Origin: Sneathiella sp.
Lineage (GTDB): Bacteria; Pseudomonadota; Alphaproteobacteria; Sneathiellales; Sneathiellaceae
DNA: 5,746 nt
NCBI GenBank assembly: GCA_016765515.1
Contig: JAESPT010000158.1
Coordinates: forward strand, 1 to 5,746
Reading direction: 5' to 3'
Each line of letters opens with the position of its first letter. Within the stretch, counting starts at the first letter, position 1. Positions 1 to 5,746 of this stretch are shown piece by piece. Both the position numbers and the translations under genes were made by a program. The notes under the pieces are model-generated. The model was not told the DNA's origin. It did no database searches and worked only from the letters and a program-made list of their open reading frames with translations.

Positions 1-492
1 ATAATAGAGCGATATATGGGATATAGCCTGAGCTTTCCCTTGTTTGTTAGTAAAGATATTGGCGGTAGTCCAATCGCCTGACAAAAAAGCTGTATCGAGA
101 AGATAGGCAGCATAACCATTCGTTGATTTCAAGGTCAGGAATACGTCGGTATAACCATTCAAGCTATCCACTCTCCATGCTCCAGAAGTTATACCATTTA
201 CAACGTCTAAAAGTACTATTGCGTTGTCACCGCCGCCATCAGATTTATCAGCGAGTACCCAGTCAAAGATTCCAAATGGATCGAGTGCGTCTATATTCGC
301 TTGCGTGTCGTTGCCAAGTGGACCGCCTCCCGCAGCATCTGCACAAGCCGTTGAGCTTGTCAAATCAGCGCCGCTAACACCATCGAATATAACGGAGCCG
401 AACGTACATGTCGTCGCAGATGCTGTCTGCGACAAAGCCGAAATACCAACAATAAAAACACCTACTGCTACTATTTTTGCAAAAGCGCGCAT
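1..492 (-). CDS. Secreted protein resembling PEP-CTERM/VPLPA-CTERM exosortase substrates, 3' end off window
   Basis: The frame is open from the ATG at 492 to the left edge, giving 164 residues with no stop. Residues 1-26 form a signal peptide: a short basic start (MRAFAK), a hydrophobic core, and an ASA cleavage site before T27. The mature part has two cysteines (C29 and C50), a GND motif at 60-62, and the segments SGAWRVDS (103-110), YTDVFLTLK (114-122), YAAYLLD (127-133), SGDWTTANIF (138-147) and SHISLYY (158-164). From memory, this run is the body pattern of many PEP-CTERM and VPLPA-CTERM proteins, in which the sorting motif, a membrane helix and basic residues follow soon after the SHxSxY segment. 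Those proteins are exported by Sec and processed by an exosortase, often in exopolysaccharide-producing bacteria; their individual functions are mostly unknown. The start is supported by GGAG seven bases upstream of the ATG. Seven of its eleven isoleucine codons are ATA, against none of five in the crotonase gene. The tail itself is not visible, so the exosortase assignment is inferred. Confidence 0.8.
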   Translation of the reverse strand, partial: MRAFAKIVAVGVFIVGISALSQTASATTCTFGSVIFDGVSGADLTSSTACADAAGGGPLGNDTQANIDALDPFGIFDWVLADKSDGGGDNAIVLLDVVNGITSGAWRVDSLNGYTDVFLTLKSTNGYAAYLLDTAFLSGDWTTANIFTNKQGKAQAISHISLYY

Positions 493-503
493 ATTCTCTC
501 TCC
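493..503 (-). promoter_or_regulatory. Ribosome binding site of the secreted-protein gene
   Basis: On the minus strand GGAGAGAG lies just before the ATG at 492. GGAG is seven bases from the start codon, an ideal distance. It settles the start and supports this frame, rather than the plus-strand frames over the same DNA, as the real gene. Confidence 0.75.
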
Positions 504-586
504 AAGTCCCTCTAAGTTAAGGGCACTATATTTGAATGTTTAGATATGTAGAAACAATTTCGCTAAAAATAGCAATAAATAAGAAC

Positions 587-603
587 ATTCACTTGAAATT
601 CAC
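587..603 (-). repeat. Short direct repeat GTGAAT-N5-GTGAAT, possible regulator site
   Basis: On the minus strand GTGAAT occurs twice with start points 11 bp apart, close to one helical turn, about 95-111 bp upstream of the secreted-protein ATG. Tandem half-sites with this period are typical of OmpR/PhoB-type response regulators. In such AT-rich DNA a six-base repeat can easily arise by chance, so this is a weak candidate. Confidence 0.2.
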
Positions 604-625
604 AAATTTAGCATACCGTGTTATA

Positions 626-643
626 GTTAATTTATGAATTAAC
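626..643. repeat. 18-bp inverted repeat, candidate operator
   Basis: GTTAATT-TATG-AATTAAC has perfect 7-bp arms around a 4-bp centre, 134-151 bp upstream of the secreted-protein start. It is too AT-rich and lacks a T-run, so it is not a good terminator; a dimeric DNA-binding protein site is more plausible. The right arm runs into TTAACCAT (639-646), which matches the half-site known for the alphaproteobacterial cell-cycle regulator CtrA. The spacing between the two TTAA elements is 8 rather than the canonical 7, so a full CtrA site is not present. A GANTC site (GAATC, the CcrM methylation target in alphaproteobacteria) lies at 668-672. Confidence 0.35.
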
Positions 644-770
644 CATATTGTACTAAGAATAAATTCCGAATCAGTAAGGTAATTGATCAACTATATTTTC
701 ACATTATTATATTGCTAATATAAAAATATTACCCATCCCGTTTGTAACTGTTCCTAATTATCTCTGTTCT

Positions 771-1577
771 TTACAGTCCTTTGAAAATTGGCGCTCTTTT
801 TTCGACAAACGCTTTAGCGGCTCCTTTGTGATCACTTGTATCAAAAGTGCTCATCATATGAACTGCTTCCCAATCCAGAACTTCAGCAAGATCAGAATGA
901 AGGGCTTTATTCAGGTTCTTCTTCATGAACCCGACGGCAACGGTTGGGAGGCTTGCCAGCTGCTCGGCCATTGCTTTGGCTTCTGCCGGTAAATCCGCTT
1001 CAGACACTGCTTTATTGACCATTCCAAGATCGCAGGCTTCGGCTCCGGAAAGAACCTTGCCAGTGAAATACAATTCTCTTGCTTTCGCTGCACCAACAAG
1101 ATTTGTCAGGAAATAAGATCCGCCAAAATCACCGGATAAGCCGACTTTAGAAAATGCCGTTGTCATCTTCGCTGTGTCGACGGCAATCCGCATGTCACAG
1201 GCGAGTGCCAAAGACAGTCCTGCGCCTGCAGCCGGTCCTGGAATTACAGCGAGGGTCGGCTTCGGCATTTCATGAAGATAACGGCTCACTTCCATGCGAG
1301 CCCGCAACTCATCTACTTTCAGATTAAAATCGTACCCGCCTTCTGCTTCTTCAGTACCTGCTTTATCAGCAAAGGACTTCACATCACCGCCAGCACTGAA
1401 GGCCCCTCCGGCTCCGGTCAGGACAACGCACCGCACAGAACGGTCAGCTGCAAAACGCGGGAGCGCTTCAAGCATGTCCGTTACCATATCACGCGTAAAA
1501 GCATTCCGAGATTCGGGACGGTTCATTGTTAAAGTGGCGACGCCATTTTCAATTGTTTCAATGAGATTATCAGACAT
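771..1577 (-). CDS. Enoyl-CoA hydratase/isomerase (crotonase) family protein, PaaG-like active site
   Basis: This 268-residue protein has normal length for a single-domain crotonase, a family acting on acyl-CoA thioesters in the cytoplasm. The oxyanion-hole segments are present: FSAGGDVKSF at 60-69 and GPAAGAGLSLALACD at 114-128. By hand alignment, both catalytic glutamates of true hydratases (rat E144 and E164) are replaced, by S122 and F142. The segment AFSKVGLSGDFGG (141-153) matches AFSKLGLIPDCGG of E. coli PaaG, and D150 falls on the catalytic Asp of that isomerase. The C-terminus (AAKAFVEKRAPIFKG) is also PaaG-like. A double-bond or ring isomerase acting on an acyl- or aryl-acetyl-CoA therefore fits better than a hydratase. 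P113 replaces the Asn usual before GPAAGAG. AGGA five bases before the ATG supports the start. It lies 89 bp after the glycosyltransferase on the same strand. The family is certain; the substrate is not known. Confidence 0.9.
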   Translation of the reverse strand: MSDNLIETIENGVATLTMNRPESRNAFTRDMVTDMLEALPRFAADRSVRCVVLTGAGGAFSAGGDVKSFADKAGTEEAEGGYDFNLKVDELRARMEVSRYLHEMPKPTLAVIPGPAAGAGLSLALACDMRIAVDTAKMTTAFSKVGLSGDFGGSYFLTNLVGAAKARELYFTGKVLSGAEACDLGMVNKAVSEADLPAEAKAMAEQLASLPTVAVGFMKKNLNKALHSDLAEVLDWEAVHMMSTFDTSDHKGAAKAFVEKRAPIFKGL

Positions 1578-1582
1578 GGTAT

Positions 1583-1589
1583 TCCTTCT
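1583..1589 (-). promoter_or_regulatory. Ribosome binding site of the crotonase gene
   Basis: AGAAGGA on the minus strand ends five bases before the ATG at 1577 and confirms the start, which begins MSDNLIETIENG as expected for a crotonase N-terminus. The rest of the gap up to 1666 holds no ORF. TTGGCA (minus strand, around 1641) could be a -35 element, but its best partner about 17 bp on is poor, so no promoter is called. Confidence 0.7.
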
Positions 1590-1645
1590 TCTTTTTATTT
1601 AACCAACGTATATAGAGTATCGATAGTAAACCCATATGCCAAATC

Positions 1646-1667
1646 AAAAGGCAGTCAATCTGCTTTT
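1646..1667. terminator. Weak hairpin with A/T flanks after the glycosyltransferase stop
   Basis: GCAG-TCAAT-CTGC (1651-1663) forms a 4-bp stem with A4 on one side and T5 on the other. On the minus strand the stem is followed by C and a TTTT run directly after the glycosyltransferase stop; one bulged C would let A-T pairs lengthen it. The stem is short, so termination is probably partial at best and read-through into the crotonase gene is plausible. Confidence 0.25.
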
Positions 1668-2977
1668 TAAGACATATTTTCTACAAAATCCTGGCCTGGA
1701 TGAAAGGACGCGATCTTTTCTATTTGTTGTATGGTTTTGGCGAGACCATCTTCATTTCGAATAAGGCTCCCTAATTCTTCAGAACGCCGTTGCATCTCCT
1801 CGGTCCCTGTCACTTTTTCAATGGCGTCAGCCAGCATATCCGCGGTAAGTGATTTTTGCGGCAAAGGACCAACGCCAACGCCCAGATCATCAATGCGCGC
1901 CCCCCAAAAAGGCTGATCTCCAAAAAAAGAACAGATGATCGTCGGCTTTCCAGCGCGCAAGCCCGCAGCCGTTGTCCCCGCACCACCATGGTGGATCACT
2001 GCGGACATTCTAGGAAAAAGCCAGTCATGAGGAGCGTCCTCCAGTTTGAAAATTGTCTCTGGCAGATCGTCAACATCCATTCCGCCCCAGGATGTTGCAA
2101 TTATTCCCCGGCAATTGGCTTTGGCCAGTGCATCTATCACTGTATCGCCGAGCTTTTTTGGATTACGCCCTGCCATACTGCCAAACCCCACATAAACGGG
2201 CGGTGGCCCCGCTTCCAAAAATTTCACAAGCTCCGTTGGCGGTGTCCAGTTATCGGTTCTGTCCAAAAAACAGTATCCAGTGACCGTCGCCGACTTTGGC
2301 CAGTCATCGGGCCGCGTGCAAACCTGCTCGCTATAGAGATGCAGGATTGGAATATCGTCACCTGATGCAGTTTTCAGAAAATCCAAACCTTTTTTAGAGA
2401 GCGACAAACCTGCTTTTTTTCGCCACTTTTTTATCATCCCACTCGTTGCCAACCGAAGAATGAATTTAGTGATGCTATAGGTCAGAAGATTGTAGTGCTT
2501 GCCAAGCCGCCAGGTCGGAAAGCCAATATTGGGGACCGTTGCCGTTGGGACGAATATGGGAAAGGGGCAGGCCAGGATAGCCGGTATCCCTTTTTTTTCC
2601 GCAAAAGACGGCGCTCCGCAAGTCTTTGGGTGAAAAATCAGAAGGTCAGGCTTAACCGCCTCAACCGCCGCCCAGCAATCATCCACAATGCCTTGCTGAA
2701 CGGGCTTCATTCTTTTCATGTGCTTCAAGTTGGTTAGAATAGCCCGCCAGATATTTGTCGTGTCTTCCATAACAGCCCGCCCCGCAGCGCTGTCCATGAA
2801 GTCCAAAATATCATCTCTGACCGGATAAAACTCTAACTCAGCTGTTTCAACAAAGGATCTGAACCGGTCACAAGTGCAGAATGAAACCTTATGGCCCGCC
2901 TCTGACAATCCCTTTCCCAGTGCCAAATAGGGTTGGACATCCCCTCTCGAGCCGACTGTCAAAATCAGTATCTTCAT
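1667..2977 (-). CDS. GT1-family glycosyltransferase (sterol glucosyltransferase/MGT type)
   Basis: This 436-residue protein is a complete GT-B fold glycosyltransferase that should move a sugar from a UDP-sugar to a lipid or small-molecule acceptor. The N-terminal Rossmann half opens with KILILTVGSRGDVQPYLAL (2-20), the signature of UGT51-like sterol 3-beta-glucosyltransferases and related bacterial enzymes. The C-terminal donor half has VYVGFGSM (261-268), HHGGAGTTAAGLRAGKPTII (329-348) and FFGDQPFWG (351-359), the short PSPG-like donor site of this group; H329 or H330 and the D354-Q355 pair are likely nucleotide-sugar contacts. There is no signal peptide or clear membrane helix, so it is cytoplasmic or peripheral on the inner membrane. 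It starts 42 bp after the oxidoreductase stop, but no Shine-Dalgarno sequence precedes the ATG; a hairpin occupies that place. The start is still secure because the beta-strand-glycine loop begins at once. The acceptor is unknown: a hopanoid, carotenoid, glycolipid or a xenobiotic are all possible. Confidence 0.9.
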   Translation of the reverse strand: MKILILTVGSRGDVQPYLALGKGLSEAGHKVSFCTCDRFRSFVETAELEFYPVRDDILDFMDSAAGRAVMEDTTNIWRAILTNLKHMKRMKPVQQGIVDDCWAAVEAVKPDLLIFHPKTCGAPSFAEKKGIPAILACPFPIFVPTATVPNIGFPTWRLGKHYNLLTYSITKFILRLATSGMIKKWRKKAGLSLSKKGLDFLKTASGDDIPILHLYSEQVCTRPDDWPKSATVTGYCFLDRTDNWTPPTELVKFLEAGPPPVYVGFGSMAGRNPKKLGDTVIDALAKANCRGIIATSWGGMDVDDLPETIFKLEDAPHDWLFPRMSAVIHHGGAGTTAAGLRAGKPTIICSFFGDQPFWGARIDDLGVGVGPLPQKSLTADMLADAIEKVTGTEEMQRRSEELGSLIRNEDGLAKTIQQIEKIASFHPGQDFVENMS

Positions 2978-2978
2978 A

Positions 2979-3011
2979 GGAAGCTGTTTCGCCGCACGCC
3001 AAACAGCTCCC
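2979..3011 (-). promoter_or_regulatory. Intercistronic RNA hairpin between oxidoreductase and glycosyltransferase
   Basis: In the minus-strand transcript GGGAGCUGUUU (3011-3001) can pair with AAACAGCUUCC (2989-2979) around an 11-base GC-rich loop. All 11 positions pair, one as a G-U wobble; in a plus-strand transcript that position would be an A-C mismatch, so the structure fits the direction of the genes. The stem ends one base before the glycosyltransferase ATG, and no T-run follows, so it is not a standard terminator. The only Shine-Dalgarno-like bases nearby (AGGGAG) lie in the upstream arm, over 30 bases from the ATG. It could hold back translation until ribosomes finishing the upstream gene (stop at 3022-3020) melt it, or it could stabilise or process the transcript. 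Confidence 0.55.
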
Positions 3012-3019
3012 TATCACTA

Positions 3020-5746
3020 TCATTCTGCAGCAAGAGAGGTTACATCCCCGTTTTTATAGCTGTTGAAAAGACTTTCTCGAGCGGCCTTGGCCGCGTCCAG
3101 ATGTCGGGCTTTCACATGCCCGAACCCGCGGATATTTTCAGGAATTTCAGCGATCTCCACCGCCAAAGACAAATTCTCGGTCGTTAAAGTACCCAGGATA
3201 TCCGAAAGTGTTTCTTCATATTCCTTGATCAGGAACACTTCTTCTTTTCTCTCGTCTGTTCGGCCAAACGGATCAAGGGACGTACCCCGCAGGAATTTGA
3301 ATTTAGCCAGCACACGGAAGGATTTCATCATCCACGGCCCATATTCCTGCTTTTTCAAATGGCCTGTCTCAGCATCTTTTTTGGCCAGGATTGGCGGCGC
3401 CAGATGAAATTTCAGTTTGAAATCACCTTCGAACTGATCCGCGACTTTCTTATCAAAAGCACCATCCGTATAGAGGCGTGCCACTTCATATTCGTCCTTG
3501 TAAGCCATCAGCTTGAAGAAGTAGCGAGCAACGGCTGTGGATAGAAATTCCGATCCAGTGCCCAATTTACTTTCGGCGTCCCGAACAACATTGACCAAGT
3601 TAGCATAACGCTTCGCATATCGTGTGTTCTGATAGTCTGTCAAGAACGCTTTGCGTCGTTGGATCATCTCATCAAGAGTTTCCAATTTCCGCTCAAAAGA
3701 AACGGGCGCATCGGGCAAAGCGATCTCCGTCACAAGAGTCTGATCAGCGGCCGCTTTTCGGCCCCAGGCAAAACTCTTTTTATTCGATTGGACGGCAACG
3801 CCATTGAGCTCAATCGCTTGTTCAATAGAGGCCAAGGACAGCGGCACTGTTCCTTTTTGAAAGGCAAAGCCAAGAAGGAATAAATTAGCTGCTATGGAAT
3901 CGCCCATAAGGGCCGTCGCAATTGTTGTACTGTCAATAAACTCGGATTTTTCGCGGCCAATGCTGTCCGCGACAAGACCGGTCAGTGTATTCCGGTCCAT
4001 GGCCAGATCCGGCGCAAGAGTGAAGGCGGCGACGGGGACAACATGACCATTGATAATGGCTCGGGTACGGCCAAGCCCATAGCTCTCCAATGCATCCTTA
4101 CTTGCCGCCACGACAAGATCACAGCCGACAACAAGATCTGTCTGCCTGTTTGGAATACGGGTGCCGCCAAGATCTGCAGCCGCGGCTGTTATGCGCACAT
4201 GGCTCATAACTGCGCCGTTCTTCTGGGCAAGTCCTGTCTGATCTAAGATGGAAGCGCCCTTACCCTCTAAATGAGCCGCCATTCCAAGAAGCGCTCCAAC
4301 CGTCACCACACCGGTTCCGCCAATTCCTGTCACCAGAATATTATAGGATCCGTCTATCGTTGGCGTCTCAGGTTCAGCAAGACCCGCTGCAGGATTATCA
4401 ACATCTATATCCGATGAGTTCACTTCCTTTATTTCCGGCTTTTTGAGCGTTCCGCCCTCAACCGTCACGAAACTTGGACAAAACCCCTTAACACAGGAAA
4501 AATCTTTGTTGCAGGACGATTGATCAATGATTCTTTTGCGGCCAAATTCTGTCTCCAGCGGTTTGACTGAAACGCAGTTGGAAACCACACCACAGTCCCC
4601 ACATCCCTCACAGACCAAATCATTGATAAACACCCGTTTTGCCGGATCCGGGAATGTACCGCGTTTCCGACGTCTGCGTTTTTCAGCCGCACATGTCTGA
4701 TCATAGATAAGGGCGGTGACGCCTTTAACTTCCCGCAGCTCTCGCTGTATTTTATCCAGATCATCCCGGTGATGAATGGTGACGCCCGGCGCCCAATTCA
4801 CATTTGCCGCATATTTATCCGGCTCATCCGTCACCACAACGATTTTTTTGGTGCCTTCCGCATGGACCTGAAGACTGATCTGCCAAGGGCTTAACGGACC
4901 ATCAAAAGGCTGCCCTCCTGTCATAGCAACAGCATCATTAAACAGGATCTTATAGGTAATATTAATATCTGCTGCCACGGCGGCTCTGATCGCCATCAAG
5001 CCGGAATGATAGTAGGTTCCATCCCCCAGATTCTGGAAAATATGTTTTTCATTGGTGAATGGAGATTGGCCAATCCAGTTAGCGCCCTCTGCCCCCATAT
5101 GAGTATAGGTCTCGGTTCGCCGATTTGGCATATAGACAGCCATGGTATGACAGCCAATTCCGGCCATGGCCCGGCTTCCCTCTGGCACATTTGTCGACGA
5201 ATTATGAGGACAGCCAGAACAGAACCACGGCGAACGGGAGACAGGGGCCGCCGGCATGGCGTTACCACTGTCATTGGCTTCCGCAATACTTATTCCCTCC
5301 AATATCTCTTTGGGAAGATCGCGCAACCGTAACCGGGAGGCAATTGCCGCAGCGACAATACGCGGTGTCAATTCCCCGTCAGAGGGCAGCAATACAGTCT
5401 CTTTTTCGTCAACTTTGCCAACCAGCTTTGGTCGGTTGTCCAGATCATAGAGAACGCGGGCCGCCTGCTCTTCGATCAGGCTTCTTTTCTCTTCCACCAC
5501 CAGGATTTCATCCAGGTCCGCCGCAAACTCTTTCAGTCCTTCAGGCTCCAACGGCCAGGTGCAGGCAATTTTGTAGACAGACAGTCCAATCTCTTCGGCA
5601 AAAGCCTCGCTAATCCCCAAATCTGCGAGTGCTTGTTGAACATCCAGCCAGGCCTTACCGGTTGTCACAATTCCGAATTTACGTTTTTTGCTATCCTGCG
5701 TGATTTTATCCAGCCCGTTAGCCCGAACAAAAGCCTTCACCATCGG
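3020..5746 (-). CDS. Fused indolepyruvate:ferredoxin oxidoreductase (IorA-IorB), N-terminus off window
   Basis: The enzyme decarboxylates aryl pyruvates (indolepyruvate, phenylpyruvate, hydroxyphenylpyruvate) to aryl-acetyl-CoA, passing two electrons to a ferredoxin-like carrier. The frame stays open to the right edge, with a Pro codon before the Met at 5743, so that Met is internal. About 908 residues are visible; family members of this fused type have roughly 1150-1200, so the N-terminal TPP-enzyme (pyrimidine-side) domain is missing. Counting from Met 5743: CSGCPHN at 175-181 and EGSRAMAGIGCH at 188-199 begin the TPP-binding domain; GDG at 240-242 and NDAVAMTGGQ at 269-278 are the TPP/magnesium motif. 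A very basic stretch lies at 355-361. A ferredoxin-like region follows with C378, C381, C384, C390 and C411, C417, C422. The IorB (gamma) domain starts at NILVTGIGGTGVVT (468-481), and a C-terminal extension (about 690-890), usual in the fused proteobacterial form, completes the chain. The stop is TGA. No frameshift or lost motif is seen. Confidence 0.95.
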   Translation of the reverse strand, partial: PMVKAFVRANGLDKITQDSKKRKFGIVTTGKAWLDVQQALADLGISEAFAEEIGLSVYKIACTWPLEPEGLKEFAADLDEILVVEEKRSLIEEQAARVLYDLDNRPKLVGKVDEKETVLLPSDGELTPRIVAAAIASRLRLRDLPKEILEGISIAEANDSGNAMPAAPVSRSPWFCSGCPHNSSTNVPEGSRAMAGIGCHTMAVYMPNRRTETYTHMGAEGANWIGQSPFTNEKHIFQNLGDGTYYHSGLMAIRAAVAADINITYKILFNDAVAMTGGQPFDGPLSPWQISLQVHAEGTKKIVVVTDEPDKYAANVNWAPGVTIHHRDDLDKIQRELREVKGVTALIYDQTCAAEKRRRRKRGTFPDPAKRVFINDLVCEGCGDCGVVSNCVSVKPLETEFGRKRIIDQSSCNKDFSCVKGFCPSFVTVEGGTLKKPEIKEVNSSDIDVDNPAAGLAEPETPTIDGSYNILVTGIGGTGVVTVGALLGMAAHLEGKGASILDQTGLAQKNGAVMSHVRITAAAADLGGTRIPNRQTDLVVGCDLVVAASKDALESYGLGRTRAIINGHVVPVAAFTLAPDLAMDRNTLTGLVADSIGREKSEFIDSTTIATALMGDSIAANLFLLGFAFQKGTVPLSLASIEQAIELNGVAVQSNKKSFAWGRKAAADQTLVTEIALPDAPVSFERKLETLDEMIQRRKAFLTDYQNTRYAKRYANLVNVVRDAESKLGTGSEFLSTAVARYFFKLMAYKDEYEVARLYTDGAFDKKVADQFEGDFKLKFHLAPPILAKKDAETGHLKKQEYGPWMMKSFRVLAKFKFLRGTSLDPFGRTDERKEEVFLIKEYEETLSDILGTLTTENLSLAVEIAEIPENIRGFGHVKARHLDAAKAARESLFNSYKNGDVTSLAAE

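Larger units (their letters stand above)
493..770. other. AT-rich intergenic spacer, probably holding the promoter of the secreted-protein gene
   Basis: This 278-bp gap separates the crotonase stop from the secreted-protein start. Bases 541-720 are about 24% GC (43 of 180 counted), far below the neighbouring genes. I see no convincing ORF or RNA gene. It holds an 18-bp inverted repeat at 626-643, a direct repeat at 587-603, and small AT-only palindromes at 562-573 (GCTA/TAGC arms) and 716-731 (TAATAT/ATATTA arms). No strong -35/-10 pair and no -24/-12 sigma-54 site stood out by eye. No GC-rich hairpin plus T-run follows the crotonase gene, so where its transcript ends is unclear. The length and composition suggest a promoter region for the gene at 492. 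Confidence 0.5.

Noticed and set aside
123..520. Two overlapping plus-strand ORFs (123-377 and 224-520)
   Set aside because: They lie antisense to the signal-peptide gene at 1-492, have low-complexity compositions without any recognisable motif, and overlap each other. The minus-strand frame has a signal peptide, a ribosome binding site and a family pattern.
626..646. Full CtrA binding site
   Set aside because: The two TTAA elements are 8 bp apart rather than 7; only the TTAACCAT half-site matches, so it is kept only as a weak hint.
716..731. AT-only hairpin (TAATAT/ATATTA) as the crotonase terminator
   Set aside because: A six-pair A-T stem with no GC and no T-run would be too weak, and such palindromes are expected by chance in DNA this AT-rich.
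1856..2365. Plus-strand ORF of 169 codons
   Set aside because: It is antisense to the donor half of the glycosyltransferase, whose motifs are intact; the plus-strand product shows no domain or hydrophobic pattern.
5125..5613. Plus-strand ORF of 162 codons
   Set aside because: It is antisense to the TPP domain region of the oxidoreductase and is rich in Pro, Arg and Gln, as expected from reading a conserved gene backwards.
5741..5743. ATG as start of the oxidoreductase
   Set aside because: The frame continues to the window edge with a Pro codon before it, and the family's N-terminal TPP-enzyme domain is absent downstream, so this Met is internal.

Overview
The window looks like ordinary chromosome from a free-living Gram-negative proteobacterium, most likely an alphaproteobacterium. 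The evidence is a one-chain fused indolepyruvate:ferredoxin oxidoreductase of the proteobacterial kind, a secreted protein resembling the PEP-CTERM/VPLPA-CTERM families, and coding DNA of roughly 50% GC. The genus cannot be fixed from this sequence. All four genes read on the minus strand, so transcription runs from the right edge to the left. I see no tRNA, rRNA, CRISPR array, insertion sequence or phage gene.

Layout in the direction of transcription: (1) 5746-3020, the C-terminal ~908 residues of a fused IorA-IorB oxidoreductase, with its N-terminus beyond the right edge; (2) a 42-bp gap almost filled by an 11-bp-stem hairpin; (3) 2977-1667, a GT1-family glycosyltransferase of the sterol-glucosyltransferase/MGT type; (4) an 89-bp gap with only a weak terminator-like structure; (5) 1577-771, a crotonase-fold enzyme whose active site resembles PaaG-type isomerases rather than true enoyl-CoA hydratases; (6) a 278-bp, very AT-rich spacer containing small repeats; (7) 492-1, the N-terminal 164 residues of a secreted protein with the body pattern of PEP-CTERM-type proteins, whose predicted sorting tail lies beyond the left edge.

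The oxidoreductase and the crotonase could act in one catabolic route: aryl pyruvates made by transamination of aromatic amino acids become aryl-acetyl-CoA, and a PaaG-like isomerase is used later in phenylacetyl-CoA breakdown. This is inference from two genes separated by a glycosyltransferase of unknown acceptor. The spacing suggests that the oxidoreductase and glycosyltransferase are co-transcribed, possibly with translational coupling, and that the crotonase may be too. The secreted-protein gene is probably a separate unit with its own promoter in the AT-rich spacer. I found no clear new multi-gene system. The points most worth a second look are the intercistronic hairpin with no ribosome binding site after it, the altered crotonase active site, and the truncated secreted protein with its AT-rich upstream region.
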